From contig PLIQ01000436.1 in NCBI GenBank assembly GCA_003140115.1, positions 6,488 through 39,492 on the forward strand: a stretch of 33,005 nucleotides of DNA, written 5' to 3'. This DNA comes from Actinomycetota bacterium. GTDB taxonomy: Bacteria; Actinomycetota; Actinomycetes; Streptosporangiales; Streptosporangiaceae. Both the position numbers and the translations under genes were made by a program. Position 1 is the first letter of the stretch; the number at the start of each line of letters is the position of its first letter. This document shows, in pieces, positions 16,451 through 25,481 of this stretch. A model generated the notes under the pieces. The model saw only the letters and a program-made list of their open reading frames with translations. It searched no databases and was not told where the DNA came from.

Positions 16451-16573
16451 ACCACGGGAGCCCGCCAGGGCTGAGAGGGAGGCAGTGCATCCACGGGGGA
16501 CGCCCCCCTGGTACCCCGCCGCACGCCTTCGACCGTCGAACCTGATCCGGGTAATGCCGGCGAAGGGAGTGGT
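16451..16573 (+). promoter_or_regulatory. TPP riboswitch (THI element) leading thiOSGD
   Basis: The conserved aptamer cores are both present: GGCTGAGAGGGAGG (about 16469-16482) and GAACCTGATCC followed by GGGTAATGCCGGCGAAGGGA (16538-16568). P1 closes by ACCAC (16451-16455) pairing with GTGGT (16569-16573). The ribosome binding site AAGGGAG (16563-16569) lies inside the conserved 3' strand and the thiO TTG start is 2 bases after P1. Folding on TPP would thus hide the ribosome site, indicating translational control. A weak -10 (TAAGCT, 16436-16441) precedes it. Confidence 0.95.
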
Positions 16574-16574
16574 C

Positions 16575-17722
16575 TTGGCCGAGATCGCAGACGTCGTCGT
16601 CGCGGGTGGCGGCGTCATCGGAACCGCGATCGCCTGGCGCGCAGCCGCCGCCGGGCTCGATGTCGTGCTGGTCGATCCCGAGCAGGGCCACGCCGCGTCA
16701 CTGGTCGCCGCGGGCATGCTCGCCCCGGTGTCGGAAGCCCTGTTCGGCGAGGACGCGCTGCTCCGGCTCAACCTGCTCGCCGTCCGGCGCATCGGGTCCT
16801 TCGCGGCCGAGCTCGAAGAGGCCACCGGGCGTCAGGTCGGGCTGCGCCGCGAAGGGACGCTCGCCGTCGCCTATGATCCCGGCGACTACGCCGCACTGAT
16901 CCGGCTGACCGCCTTCCGCCGGTCGGCCGGCCTGGACGCGGAAGAACTGGACAGCCGGGCCTGCCGCAAGCTGGAGCCCTTCCTGACCCCGGACGTGCAC
17001 GGCGGCGTGCTGTTCCCGGGCGACTGGTCGGTGGACAACCGCCGGTACGTGGCGGCCCTGGGCGACGCGGCGCGTTCGGTGAAGGTCCGCTGCGTGCGGG
17101 ACCGCGTGCTAGAGGTGCGGATCCGCGACGGGCAGGTCCGCGGGGTCCGCCTGGCCGACGGCGGCGACATCGGCGCGGCCCACGTCGTGGTGGCCGCCGG
17201 GTGCTGGTCCGGCGCGGTGGACGGGCTGCCAGACGCGCTGCGGACCGTCGTCCGGCCGGTCAAGGGCCAGCTGCTGCGGCTGCGCCATCCGGCCGGGATG
17301 CCGCCCGTGATCAGCCACACGATCCGGGCCATCGTCCGCGGCACGGATGTCTACCTGGTGCCGCGGGCCGACGGCGAGCTGATCGTGGGCGCTACCCAGG
17401 AAGAGCGCGGGCCAGACCAGACCGTGACCGCGGGCGCCGTGCACGACCTGCTGCACGACGCGATGAGCGTGCTCCCGGTGACCAGCGAGCTGATCCTGGC
17501 TGAGACCTGCGCGGGCCTGCGGCCGGGCACGCCGGACAACGGCCCGGTCGTCGGGCGGTGCGGCCCGGACGGGCTGCTGCTGGCCACCGGGCACTACCGC
17601 AACGGCATCTTGATGTCACCGGTGACCGCGGATGCGGCCGTGGCTCTGCTGGCTGGCCAGGCCCCCGCCCCGGAATGGGAGCCGTTCACGCCCCAGCGGT
17701 TCGCCGGAGAGGAACGGTCAAC

Positions 17723-17726
<4 letters not shown>
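16575..17726 (+). CDS. thiO: Glycine oxidase ThiO
   Basis: 383 aa from TTG 16575 (MAEIADVVVAGGG). This start follows AAGGGAG by 5 nt; ATG 16554 lies inside the riboswitch core and GTG 16569 overlaps the ribosome site, so both are unlikely. The FAD-binding Rossmann loop reads VAGGGVIG (9-16), followed by AGMLAPVSE, the VRPVKGQLLRL segment and a C-terminal ETCAGLRPGTPDNGPVVG plus GHYRNGILMSP, which complete the FAD and substrate site of D-amino-acid-oxidase-fold enzymes. It oxidises glycine to the iminoacetate used by ThiG, releasing hydrogen peroxide. Its stop overlaps the thiS start (ATGA), so expression is coupled to thiS and controlled by the TPP riboswitch. Confidence 0.95.
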
Positions 17727-19534
<1,808 letters not shown>

Positions 19535-19646
19535 TCCCAGCCTTCGCCGACCGGCCGTGCTGCTTATTCGGCTGGCGCCGTTCGGCCCGGTAGCCCGGCC
19601 CCTTGGTCCACTCCGGCCGCCTCGTCGGCGGGCCCTTACCCAACGT

Positions 19647-19707
19647 CTCGGAAGAAGTGTTCCGAGCGACTTGTCAAAACAACCCTTTCGAGGGTAGTCT
19701 TTCGAAA
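19647..19707 (+). promoter_or_regulatory. Promoter and palindromes before the ArsR-like gene
   Basis: -35 TTGTCA (19671-19676) and -10 TAGTCT (19695-19700) with an 18-bp spacer predict a start of transcription at or next to the ATG at 19709. Upstream is a perfect inverted repeat CTCGGAA-N6-TTCCGAG (19647-19666). The spacer holds ACCCT-TTCG-AGGGT (19682-19695), and TTTCGAAA (19700-19707) follows. CTTTCGA occurs twice, 14 bp apart. Autoregulation is plausible. Confidence 0.6.
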
Positions 19708-19708
19708 C

Positions 19709-20455
19709 ATGGCTTCCGAACAACATCCGATAGCCGGATTGACCGAGACGCAGGCGGCGGACGAGCGCCGTGACCAGGACGAGACACGGCCTGCGGCACC
19801 GAGCGGCGAGCCGGACGAGGCTCGCAGGCTCAACCTGACCGATTCCAAGGCCATCCGGGCGCTGGCCCACCCGGTACGGTGGGCGCTGCTCGAGGCCCTG
19901 GGCCAGGCTGGCACCCTGACCGCGACCCAGGCCAGCGAGATGCTGGGCGAGTCCCCGGCCAACTGCGCCTTTCACCTGCGGACCCTGGCGAAGTACGGGT
20001 TCGTGGAGGAGGCCGGCGGCGGCCGGGGCCGGGAACGCCCGTGGCGTCAGACGTATGACGGTATGAGCTGGCGAACGCGCGTGGAAGATCCGCAGGCCTC
20101 GCAGGCCGCCGAGGCCCTGGATCGGGTGTGGCTAGACCGGTCGCTGAACCGGGCCCAGCACAGCCTCACGTCGATGGCGAAATGGCCGAAAGTCCTCGAG
20201 AACGCGCTGGGCGCGACGAATTCCAGGCTCTACGTGACCGCGGAGGAGGCTGCGGAGCTCTACACCGAGATCCATCAGGTGTTCCAGCGCCTCCTTGGGC
20301 CGCGTCACCGCTACGCCGATCGCCGCGACCCCAGCCTGCGACCAGCGGACGCCATGCCGGTCGAGTTCGTCTTGATGGCGTACCCGGTGCTGGACCTGCC
20401 CCCGCTACCAGCTGCCGACGAGGCCAGCGAAACGGGCGCAGACGACCCGGACTGA
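19709..20455 (+). CDS. ArsR-like winged-helix transcriptional regulator
   Basis: 248 aa. The first 40 residues are polar and probably disordered. Residues about 45-110 are a winged helix: DSKAIRALAHPVRWALLEALGQAGTLTATQASEMLGESPANCAFHLRTLAKYGFVEEA. The rest (110-235) is a helical region of unknown ligand, typical of actinobacterial HTH_20-type regulators that often sit beside transporters. ATG 19709 has no Shine-Dalgarno but a promoter ending at the ATG, so it is probably a leaderless message. The nearest partners are the 83-aa protein and the MFS gene on the other strand; no cysteine-based metal site is obvious, so metal sensing is not supported. Confidence 0.88.
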   Translation: MASEQHPIAGLTETQAADERRDQDETRPAAPSGEPDEARRLNLTDSKAIRALAHPVRWALLEALGQAGTLTATQASEMLGESPANCAFHLRTLAKYGFVEEAGGGRGRERPWRQTYDGMSWRTRVEDPQASQAAEALDRVWLDRSLNRAQHSLTSMAKWPKVLENALGATNSRLYVTAEEAAELYTEIHQVFQRLLGPRHRYADRRDPSLRPADAMPVEFVLMAYPVLDLPPLPAADEASETGADDPD

Positions 20456-20641
20456 CGTCGCCCGGATCCGGCGAGAATGTCAGACCCCTTCGGCATACTG
20501 GCCAAGTCGAAAAAGCGAGCGAGCCAGGCCGAGGGCACTTATCAGCTGGCCGCCCCGAACGTATAACTCCACAGACCCGGTGCCCCGGGGTCATAACCGG
20601 GAACCCAGCACCGATCGTTCCGAGACCCACTAGGGCTCGAA

Positions 20642-20685
20642 ACTCGAGATATATCTTGACTGAGCTAATACTCGAGATATATCGT
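20642..20685 (+). promoter_or_regulatory. Promoter with two perfect 14-bp direct repeats
   Basis: ACTCGAGATATATC occurs at 20642-20655 and 20670-20683, exactly 28 bp apart. Each contains the palindromes CTCGAG and GATATATC. Between and over them lies a promoter: -35 TTGACT (20656-20661), 18-bp spacer, -10 TATCGT (20680-20685). One repeat abuts the -35 and the other covers the -10, a layout expected of a repressor. The cognate regulator is not evident; AT-rich palindromes of this kind are reminiscent of PadR-type sites, which is only a guess. Confidence 0.7.
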
Positions 20686-20722
20686 AACTAACAGACGCAG
20701 ACACACACGAGGAGCCGTCATT

Positions 20723-20974
20723 ATGAATCCGGAAACCGCGATGACCCTGGTCGACCAGCGCCGCGAGGAGCTCACCCGGACCACGGCGCGCACCAGGCAG
20801 AACCGTAATGCGGGCCCGAGCTGGCTGAGCCGCCACCTGCCGCGCTGGCACGTCAGCTGGAGCCGGACGATCCTGTCGCCCGCCAGTGGACTCGGCACCG
20901 CTGGCAGCGGGAGCCCGGACCGTTCCGGCACGCGCGGATCGTCCGTGGTGATCATCATCTCGGCGCACCGCTAA
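20723..20974 (+). CDS. Small hypothetical protein, 83 aa
   Basis: Not recognised as a family. ATG 20723 has a strong GAGGAG 8 nt upstream and a good repeat-flanked promoter, and a strong hairpin forms at its stop codon, so it looks like a complete transcription unit. The N-terminal 28 residues (NPETAMTLVDQRREELTRTTARTRQNR) form a charged amphipathic helix; the middle is Trp/Arg-rich (SWLSRHLPRWHVSWSR) and the C-terminus ends with a short hydrophobic strand (SSVVIIISAHR). No signal peptide or transmembrane helix is clear. The Trp/Arg part could bind membrane or nucleic acid. Similar short proteins with an NPE...QRREEL start seem to occur in actinomycetes, from memory only. Confidence 0.7.
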   Translation: MNPETAMTLVDQRREELTRTTARTRQNRNAGPSWLSRHLPRWHVSWSRTILSPASGLGTAGSGSPDRSGTRGSSVVIIISAHR

Positions 20975-21006
20975 GGCCCGGCGCGGACGGCACCAGGCCT
21001 TAGCGG
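20968..21006. terminator. Strong hairpin between convergent genes
   Basis: CCGCTAAGGCC (20968-20978) and GGCCTTAGCGG (20996-21006) form a perfect 11-bp stem with a 17-nt loop. The stem includes the stop codon of the 83-aa gene and lies 30 bp beyond the stop of the opposite MFS gene, so it can serve both. Confidence 0.7.
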
Positions 21007-21035
21007 CTCAGGCCGCGCCGCTGCCGTCGGCGACG

Positions 21036-22484
21036 TCAGCAGCCTGCGGCCGGGCACCCGACCAGCTCGCCCGCTGCGAGCTCGCCCGCCGGTATCTCGC
21101 CAGCGGCCAGCTCGTGGGCCAGGTCGCCGACCTCTAGGTCGGCGGTCGGGTCGTAAGGCAACGCACCCTGCTGGACCGGCCGGCGGCGCAGCCCGCTCAG
21201 GGCGACCAGCATCCCGATCGCCGCGACGCCGGTGATCAGGCCCAGCGCCGGCCGGTAGGCAGCCAGCGTCGCCGGAGCCGAAGCGGGCCGGCCCGCTCCG
21301 CCGGCGTCCACCACCGCCGTGACGATGGCCAGCACCAGGGCGCCCCCGACCTGGAACGAGGTCTGGAACAGGCTGGCCGCCAGGCCCTGCTCCGCGTCCG
21401 GGACGCCGGCCGTGGCCGCCACGCTGAGCGAGGAGAAACCGAGCCCGAACGCCAGCCCGACCAGCAGCGTGGCAGGCAGCATCACCGCCGGGTAGTCCGG
21501 GGGGATGCCAGCCCGCAGGAAGACCGCGTAGGCCAGAACCAAGCACGTGAAGGCAAGCCCGGTCAGCGGGGTCGGGCCGAACCGGCCGAGCAGCGATGCC
21601 ATCCGGGTAGACAGGACCACGACCATCACCCCGGCCGGCAAGAACGCCAGCGCGGTCGACATGGCCGACCAGCCGGACAGCGTCTGCAGGTACTGCGTGA
21701 CCAGGAACTGGAACGATATATAGGTACCGAACAGCGTTACGGCCCCGATATTGGCCCGCCGCAGCGCGGCGGAGGAGAAGATGCCGAACGGCACCAGCGG
21801 ATCCCGGCTGCGCCGCTCGATGAGAGCGAACACCCAGACCAGCACGGCCACGGCGGCGAACGAGCCGACGGTCCGGGCCGATCCCCAGCCGGCCTGCTGG
21901 GCGGATACCACCGTATAGACGAGCAGCAGCGTGGCGACCGTGATCGTAAGCGCGCCGGGTATGTCGAACCTGCGCTCGCCTCGCCCGCTGCGCTCACCGC
22001 GAGGGATGAGCCAGATGGCGGCGGCCAGCACGCCGAGCGCGACCGGCGCGGGCACCAGGAGCGTCCATCGCCAGCTGATCTCGGTGAGAACCCCGGACAG
22101 CACCAGGCCCAGCGAGAAACCGCTTGCGCCAAAGACGGTGTAGATGCTGAACGCACGGTTCCGCATCGGACCCTCGGGGAACGTGGTGGTAAGCAGCGAC
22201 ATGCTGGCCGGAGCGGTGAACGCCGCCGCCGCGCCCTTGACGAACCGGGCCGCGATCAGCAGGCCCGGGCTGCTCACCAGGCCGCCGAACACAGACACCA
22301 GCGCGAACACGGCCAGGGCTACGAGGAAGACACGCCGACGGCCAAGCAGGTCCGCGGCCCGGCCGCCGAGCAGCAGCAGCCCGCCGTAACCGAGAACGTA
22401 GCCGCTGACAATCCATTGCAGTGAAGACGTGCTCAGGCCGAGCGCGGACCGGATCGACGGGAGGGCGACGCCGACCATCGACAC
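21036..22484 (-). CDS. DHA2-type MFS exporter, N-terminus apparently short
   Basis: 482 aa from GTG 22484. Motif A reads LGGRAADLLGRRRVF (about 39-53), and the rest shows about 13 hydrophobic segments as in EmrB/QacA-like drug:H+ antiporters. The start is odd: the protein opens at SMVGVALPSI, which aligns with the end of TM1 (residues about 40-49 of the other MFS pump in this window). Codons upstream continue the family motif (LCLDALDV) but I find no in-frame ATG, GTG or TTG there before the divergent MarR gene. Either a rare CTG start is used, the first helix is lost, or the sequence has an error. The C-terminal 40 residues are a Gly/Ala/Glu-rich tail. Substrate unknown; the MarR protein is the likely repressor. 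Confidence 0.85.
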   Translation of the reverse strand: MSMVGVALPSIRSALGLSTSSLQWIVSGYVLGYGGLLLLGGRAADLLGRRRVFLVALAVFALVSVFGGLVSSPGLLIAARFVKGAAAAFTAPASMSLLTTTFPEGPMRNRAFSIYTVFGASGFSLGLVLSGVLTEISWRWTLLVPAPVALGVLAAAIWLIPRGERSGRGERRFDIPGALTITVATLLLVYTVVSAQQAGWGSARTVGSFAAVAVLVWVFALIERRSRDPLVPFGIFSSAALRRANIGAVTLFGTYISFQFLVTQYLQTLSGWSAMSTALAFLPAGVMVVVLSTRMASLLGRFGPTPLTGLAFTCLVLAYAVFLRAGIPPDYPAVMLPATLLVGLAFGLGFSSLSVAATAGVPDAEQGLAASLFQTSFQVGGALVLAIVTAVVDAGGAGRPASAPATLAAYRPALGLITGVAAIGMLVALSGLRRRPVQQGALPYDPTADLEVGDLAHELAAGEIPAGELAAGELVGCPAAGC

Positions 22485-22516
22485 GTCCAGCGCGTCGAGG
22501 CACAGCGCGCCGCCGC

Positions 22517-22522
22517 TATGCT
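22517..22522 (+). promoter_or_regulatory. -10 element for a leaderless MarR message
   Basis: TATGCT lies 7 nt before GTG 22529, so transcription should begin at the start codon itself. The -35 is not clear. The MarR and MFS starts are only 44 bp apart, so any MarR site here would affect both genes. Confidence 0.45.
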
Positions 22523-22528
22523 GCGCTG

Positions 22529-22939
22529 GTGAGCGGGACCCAGGATAGTGTGGTGACCGCCTGGCGGGAGATGGCGGCCTGCCACGCGGCGGCGTGCGCG
22601 GCGCTCGAGCGCGAGCTAGGCGAACGGCACGGGCTCGGCGTGAGCGACTTCGAGGTCCTCGAGCGGCTCACCGAGAGCGAGGAGCGCAAGTTCCGCGCCC
22701 AGGACTTGGCCGAAGCCGTCCACCTGAGCCAGAGCGCGCTGTCCCGGCTGGTCGACCGGCTGGCCCGGCACGGCCTGGTCGAGCGGTGCGGCTGCGAAGG
22801 CGACCGGCGCGGCGTCTATGTGGTGCTGACCGAGGCGGGGGACAGACGCCACACCGAGGCCGTCCCGACCCACCGCGGGGTGCTCGCGCGCCTGCTGCCG
22901 GCCGCCATGCTGACCACGGCGGACAACCGATTGGGGTAG
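22529..22939 (+). CDS. MarR family transcriptional regulator
   Basis: 136 aa from GTG 22529 (MSGTQDSVVTAWREM). The winged helix spans about 40-105: LGVSDFEVLERLTESEERKFRAQDLAEAVHLSQSALSRLVDRLARHGLVERCGCEGDRRGVYVVLTEAGD, with the DRRGVYVVLTEAG wing that is the family hallmark. The frame extends upstream only through sequence antisense to the MFS gene, so GTG 22529 is chosen; no Shine-Dalgarno precedes it. The C-terminal helix is short compared with typical 145-160-aa members. A C-x-C pair (CGC) sits next to the wing and might confer redox sensitivity, which is speculative. It probably represses the divergent exporter gene. Confidence 0.9.
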   Translation: MSGTQDSVVTAWREMAACHAAACAALERELGERHGLGVSDFEVLERLTESEERKFRAQDLAEAVHLSQSALSRLVDRLARHGLVERCGCEGDRRGVYVVLTEAGDRRHTEAVPTHRGVLARLLPAAMLTTADNRLG

Positions 22940-23032
22940 TGCTGACCTGCCCGCCGCCGGGATAATGTTAGGCATCCGAACTGCGAAGACGTGCGGCAGA
23001 GCGCCACGCCATGTGGTGGGGGAGCAAGATGA

Positions 23033-24166
23033 GTGATGCCTGAGCGGCCGGCCACCCTACGGGATGTGGCTGCTGCGGCCCGTGTCCATCCGGCCACCGC
23101 GTCTCGCGCGCTCAATCCGGAAACCCGCATCCTGGTCAGCGAGGATACCGCGCGCCGGGTGACGGCTGCCGCCGCCAAGCTCGGCTACCGGCCCAATCCG
23201 GTGGCGCGCAGCCTGCGGACCCGCCGTTCGCACACGGTTGGGGTGCTGATTCCGGACCTGAACAACCCGATCTTCCCGCCGATCGTCCGCGGCCTGGAAG
23301 ACAAGCTCGCCGGGGCGGGCTACGTGGCCCTGATCGGCAACACCGACGCCGACGCCGACCGAGAGCGGCTGATCTTCGAGCAGATGCGGGCCCGTCACGT
23401 CGACGGCTTTGTGCTCGCTACCGCCACTCTGCACGACCGCCTGCTCGCCGAGGTGGCGGCGGCTGACCTGCCCGTAGTGCTGATGAACCGGCTCTCGCAG
23501 GACTACAGCTTTTCCTCGGTCTCGGTCGACAACGAGCAAGGCGCCCGGATGGCCATCGGTCACCTGGTCCAGCTCGGGCACACCCGCATCGCGCACATCG
23601 CGGGCCCTCAGGAGGCGTCCACCGGCGTGAGCCGGCTCCGCGGGTTCCGGGAGGGCATGGCGGCGCACGGGCTGGCGGTCCGCGAGGACCTGGTCGCCTA
23701 CGCCGCCCGGTACACGGTCGAGGAGGGCACCCGCTGTGCCCGCGAGCTGCTGGCCGCCCGCGGCGGCTTCACCGCGGTGGCCGCGGCCAACGACATGCTG
23801 GCCGTGGGCTGCTACGCCGCCTTGGACGAAGCCGATCTGCAGTGCCCCGACGACATCTCGGTGATCGGGTTCAACGACATGCCGTTCATCGACCGGCTGC
23901 GGCCGCCGCTTACCACCGTGCGGTTCCCGCACTATCAGCTGGGTACCGAGGCGGCCCAGCTGCTGCTTGAGCGGATCGACCAGCGCGAGGCGCCGGTGAA
24001 GATCCTCTACCTCGCGCCCGAACTGGTCGTCCGCAAGTCGGTGACGGCGCCCGCCGGGTCGGCCGCGCAGTCCGGCGCCCGGGATGCGGGCGGGACCGCT
24101 CATCCGGCGCCGGTGCCGCTACGCCGGGCCTCGTCCCGCCGGGCCGGCGGGACGTCCCGGGGGTAA
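23033..24166 (+). CDS. LacI/GalR family transcriptional regulator
   Basis: 377 aa. The N-terminal helix-turn-helix is canonical (residues 7-31: ATLRDVAAAARVHPATASRALNPE), followed by the hinge helix (NPVARSLRTRRSHTVGVLIPDL) and a periplasmic-binding-protein-like effector domain with the usual SVDNEQGARMAIGHLVQLGHTRIAHI and ISVIGFNDMPF segments. The last 40 residues are an Ala/Gly/Arg-rich tail. GTG 23033 has GGGGGAG 8 nt upstream; the adjacent ATG 23036 is an equal alternative. Two sites that fit the family consensus AANCGNTT lie downstream, before the dehydrogenase-transporter operon, which is its likely target. The effector is probably the imported compound or its product. Confidence 0.94.
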   Translation: MMPERPATLRDVAAAARVHPATASRALNPETRILVSEDTARRVTAAAAKLGYRPNPVARSLRTRRSHTVGVLIPDLNNPIFPPIVRGLEDKLAGAGYVALIGNTDADADRERLIFEQMRARHVDGFVLATATLHDRLLAEVAAADLPVVLMNRLSQDYSFSSVSVDNEQGARMAIGHLVQLGHTRIAHIAGPQEASTGVSRLRGFREGMAAHGLAVREDLVAYAARYTVEEGTRCARELLAARGGFTAVAAANDMLAVGCYAALDEADLQCPDDISVIGFNDMPFIDRLRPPLTTVRFPHYQLGTEAAQLLLERIDQREAPVKILYLAPELVVRKSVTAPAGSAAQSGARDAGGTAHPAPVPLRRASSRRAGGTSRG

Positions 24167-24204
24167 GTCCAACCGCGATCGGCGCGCGCGATTCCGAAGC
24201 TGGC

Positions 24205-24216
24205 GCAATCGATTGC
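24205..24216. promoter_or_regulatory. LacI-type operator O1
   Basis: GCAATCGATTGC is a perfect 12-bp palindrome with the central CG and AANCGNTT core used by LacI/GalR proteins. It lies 38 bp after the LacI stop and just upstream of the -10 TACGAT. Confidence 0.65.
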
Positions 24217-24445
24217 CGTACGATGCCCCCGGAATCAGCACGCTGATGGAGCGGTACGACGCTGGCCCGACTCGGCTGGCCTCAGCGACAGAGCACCATA
24301 CCAGGCCAGCCGCCGACCATGAACTGGTCCACTGAGATGGCATGACGGGGCGACTGGTGCGACCGATCACCGTTGTGGCGCGTCTTTGGTAACAGGTTGG
24401 CCATCGGGCATTGACAAGACGTGTGGTGCGAGTCCAGTTTTAGGT

Positions 24446-24457
24446 GCAAACGATTGT
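24446..24457. promoter_or_regulatory. LacI-type operator O2
   Basis: GCAAACGATTGT fits the AANCGNTT core (CAA-ACGA-TTG). It lies 29 bp downstream of the TTGACA element and 27 bp before the dehydrogenase start, so binding would block transcription. Its centre is 241 bp from that of O1. Confidence 0.6.
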
Positions 24458-24484
24458 GACCAGGGGGCGGAAGGATCTGGTGGC

Positions 24485-25432
24485 ATGGTCGGACATGAGA
24501 AAGCGCACCGGCTCGGCTGGCTGGGTACCGGGCGCATGGGGGTGGAGATGGCTCGTCGGCTGCTCGCGGCCGGCTGCGATCTGGCCGTCTATAACCGTTC
24601 GCCGGCCAGGGCCGAGCCGCTGGTCCGGTTGGGCGCCAAGCCCGTGGGTACTGCCGCGGAACTCGCCGCTAGCGACATCGTGTTCATCACGGTCGGATCA
24701 TCGGATGACCTGATCGCCGCCGTGCTCGGTCGGCACGGGCTGATGTCCGGGGCTGCCGGATCGGCGCCCAGGGTGCTGGTCGACTGTTCCACGGTGTCGA
24801 CCGAGTCCTCGGCTCGCGTCCGGGCCGAGATCGCCGACCGGGGCACCGCATTGCTCGCCGCGCCGGTGATGGGTAACCCCAAAGTGGTGCGGGCCGGAAA
24901 GATGACGGCCGCCGTCTCCGGACCCTGGGACGCGTTCGTCATGACCGAGCCGTACCTGACCATTCTCGGGCGCGGCGTCACCTACGTCGGCGAGGGCGAA
25001 GCGGCCAGGACGGTCAAGCTTTGCCACAACCTATTCCTCGGCGTGGTGGCGCAGTCGCTCGCCGAGATCACCGTTCTCGCGGAGAAGAGCGGCATTAGCA
25101 GGCAGGCGTTCCTGGCCTGCCTGAACAAGAGCGTGATGGGTTCGCTGTTCACCGGATACAAGACGCCCGCCTACGTGAACCTGGACTTCGAGGCCACGTT
25201 CACGGCCACGCTGCTGCGGAAGGATTTCGATCTCGGCCTTTCCGCAGCGCGTGAACACGAGGTGCCGATGCCGGTGGCCGCGATCGTCCATCAGCTCATC
25301 CAGGGCCTGGTCGGACGCGGATACGGTGATGCCGATTTCGCTGCACTGTTGGTGCAGCAGGCGGAGTCGGCCGGCCTAGCTCTCGTCAGCGAGCACGCGG
25401 ACGTGCCCGACGGGCTCGACACCACTGAGTAA
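24485..25432 (+). CDS. NAD(P)-dependent beta-hydroxyacid dehydrogenase-like protein
   Basis: 315 aa from ATG 24485, with GGAAGGA 9 nt upstream; an earlier in-frame start at 24386 would overlap the second operator. The 3-hydroxyisobutyrate/6-phosphogluconate dehydrogenase fold is clear: dinucleotide loop LGWLGTGRMG (10-19), VYNRSP (35-40; Asn-Arg here favours NADP(H)), the DCSTVS segment, APVMGNPKVVRAGKMTAAVSG (126-146) and catalytic K178 in ARTVKLCHNLF. Family members usually read KxxNN; here it is K-L-C-H-N, an Asn to His change beside the active site. The substrate loop also lacks the usual SGG. It probably acts on a carboxylic acid or semialdehyde delivered by the ABC importer encoded next to it; imine reduction is another possibility. 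Confidence 0.88.
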   Translation: MVGHEKAHRLGWLGTGRMGVEMARRLLAAGCDLAVYNRSPARAEPLVRLGAKPVGTAAELAASDIVFITVGSSDDLIAAVLGRHGLMSGAAGSAPRVLVDCSTVSTESSARVRAEIADRGTALLAAPVMGNPKVVRAGKMTAAVSGPWDAFVMTEPYLTILGRGVTYVGEGEAARTVKLCHNLFLGVVAQSLAEITVLAEKSGISRQAFLACLNKSVMGSLFTGYKTPAYVNLDFEATFTATLLRKDFDLGLSAAREHEVPMPVAAIVHQLIQGLVGRGYGDADFAALLVQQAESAGLALVSEHADVPDGLDTTE

Positions 25433-25481
25433 CGCAGGCATTTACCGGAATGACGGAACAAGGAGGAAGGAGGAACCAGGC

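Larger units (their letters stand above)
24167..24484 (+). promoter_or_regulatory. Control region between the LacI gene and the transport operon
   Basis: 318 bp without a credible gene. It carries two LacI-type operators (24205-24216 and 24446-24457, listed separately), a -10 TACGAT at 24219-24224 just right of the first operator, and a perfect -35 TTGACA at 24411-24416 whose -10 is unclear (CAGTTT at 24434-24439 by spacing). The dehydrogenase start and its GGAAGGA ribosome site lie at the right end. Confidence 0.6.

Noticed and set aside
16485..16574. Early ThiO start
   Set aside because: It lies within the conserved TPP aptamer; the FAD-binding domain begins right after TTG 16575.
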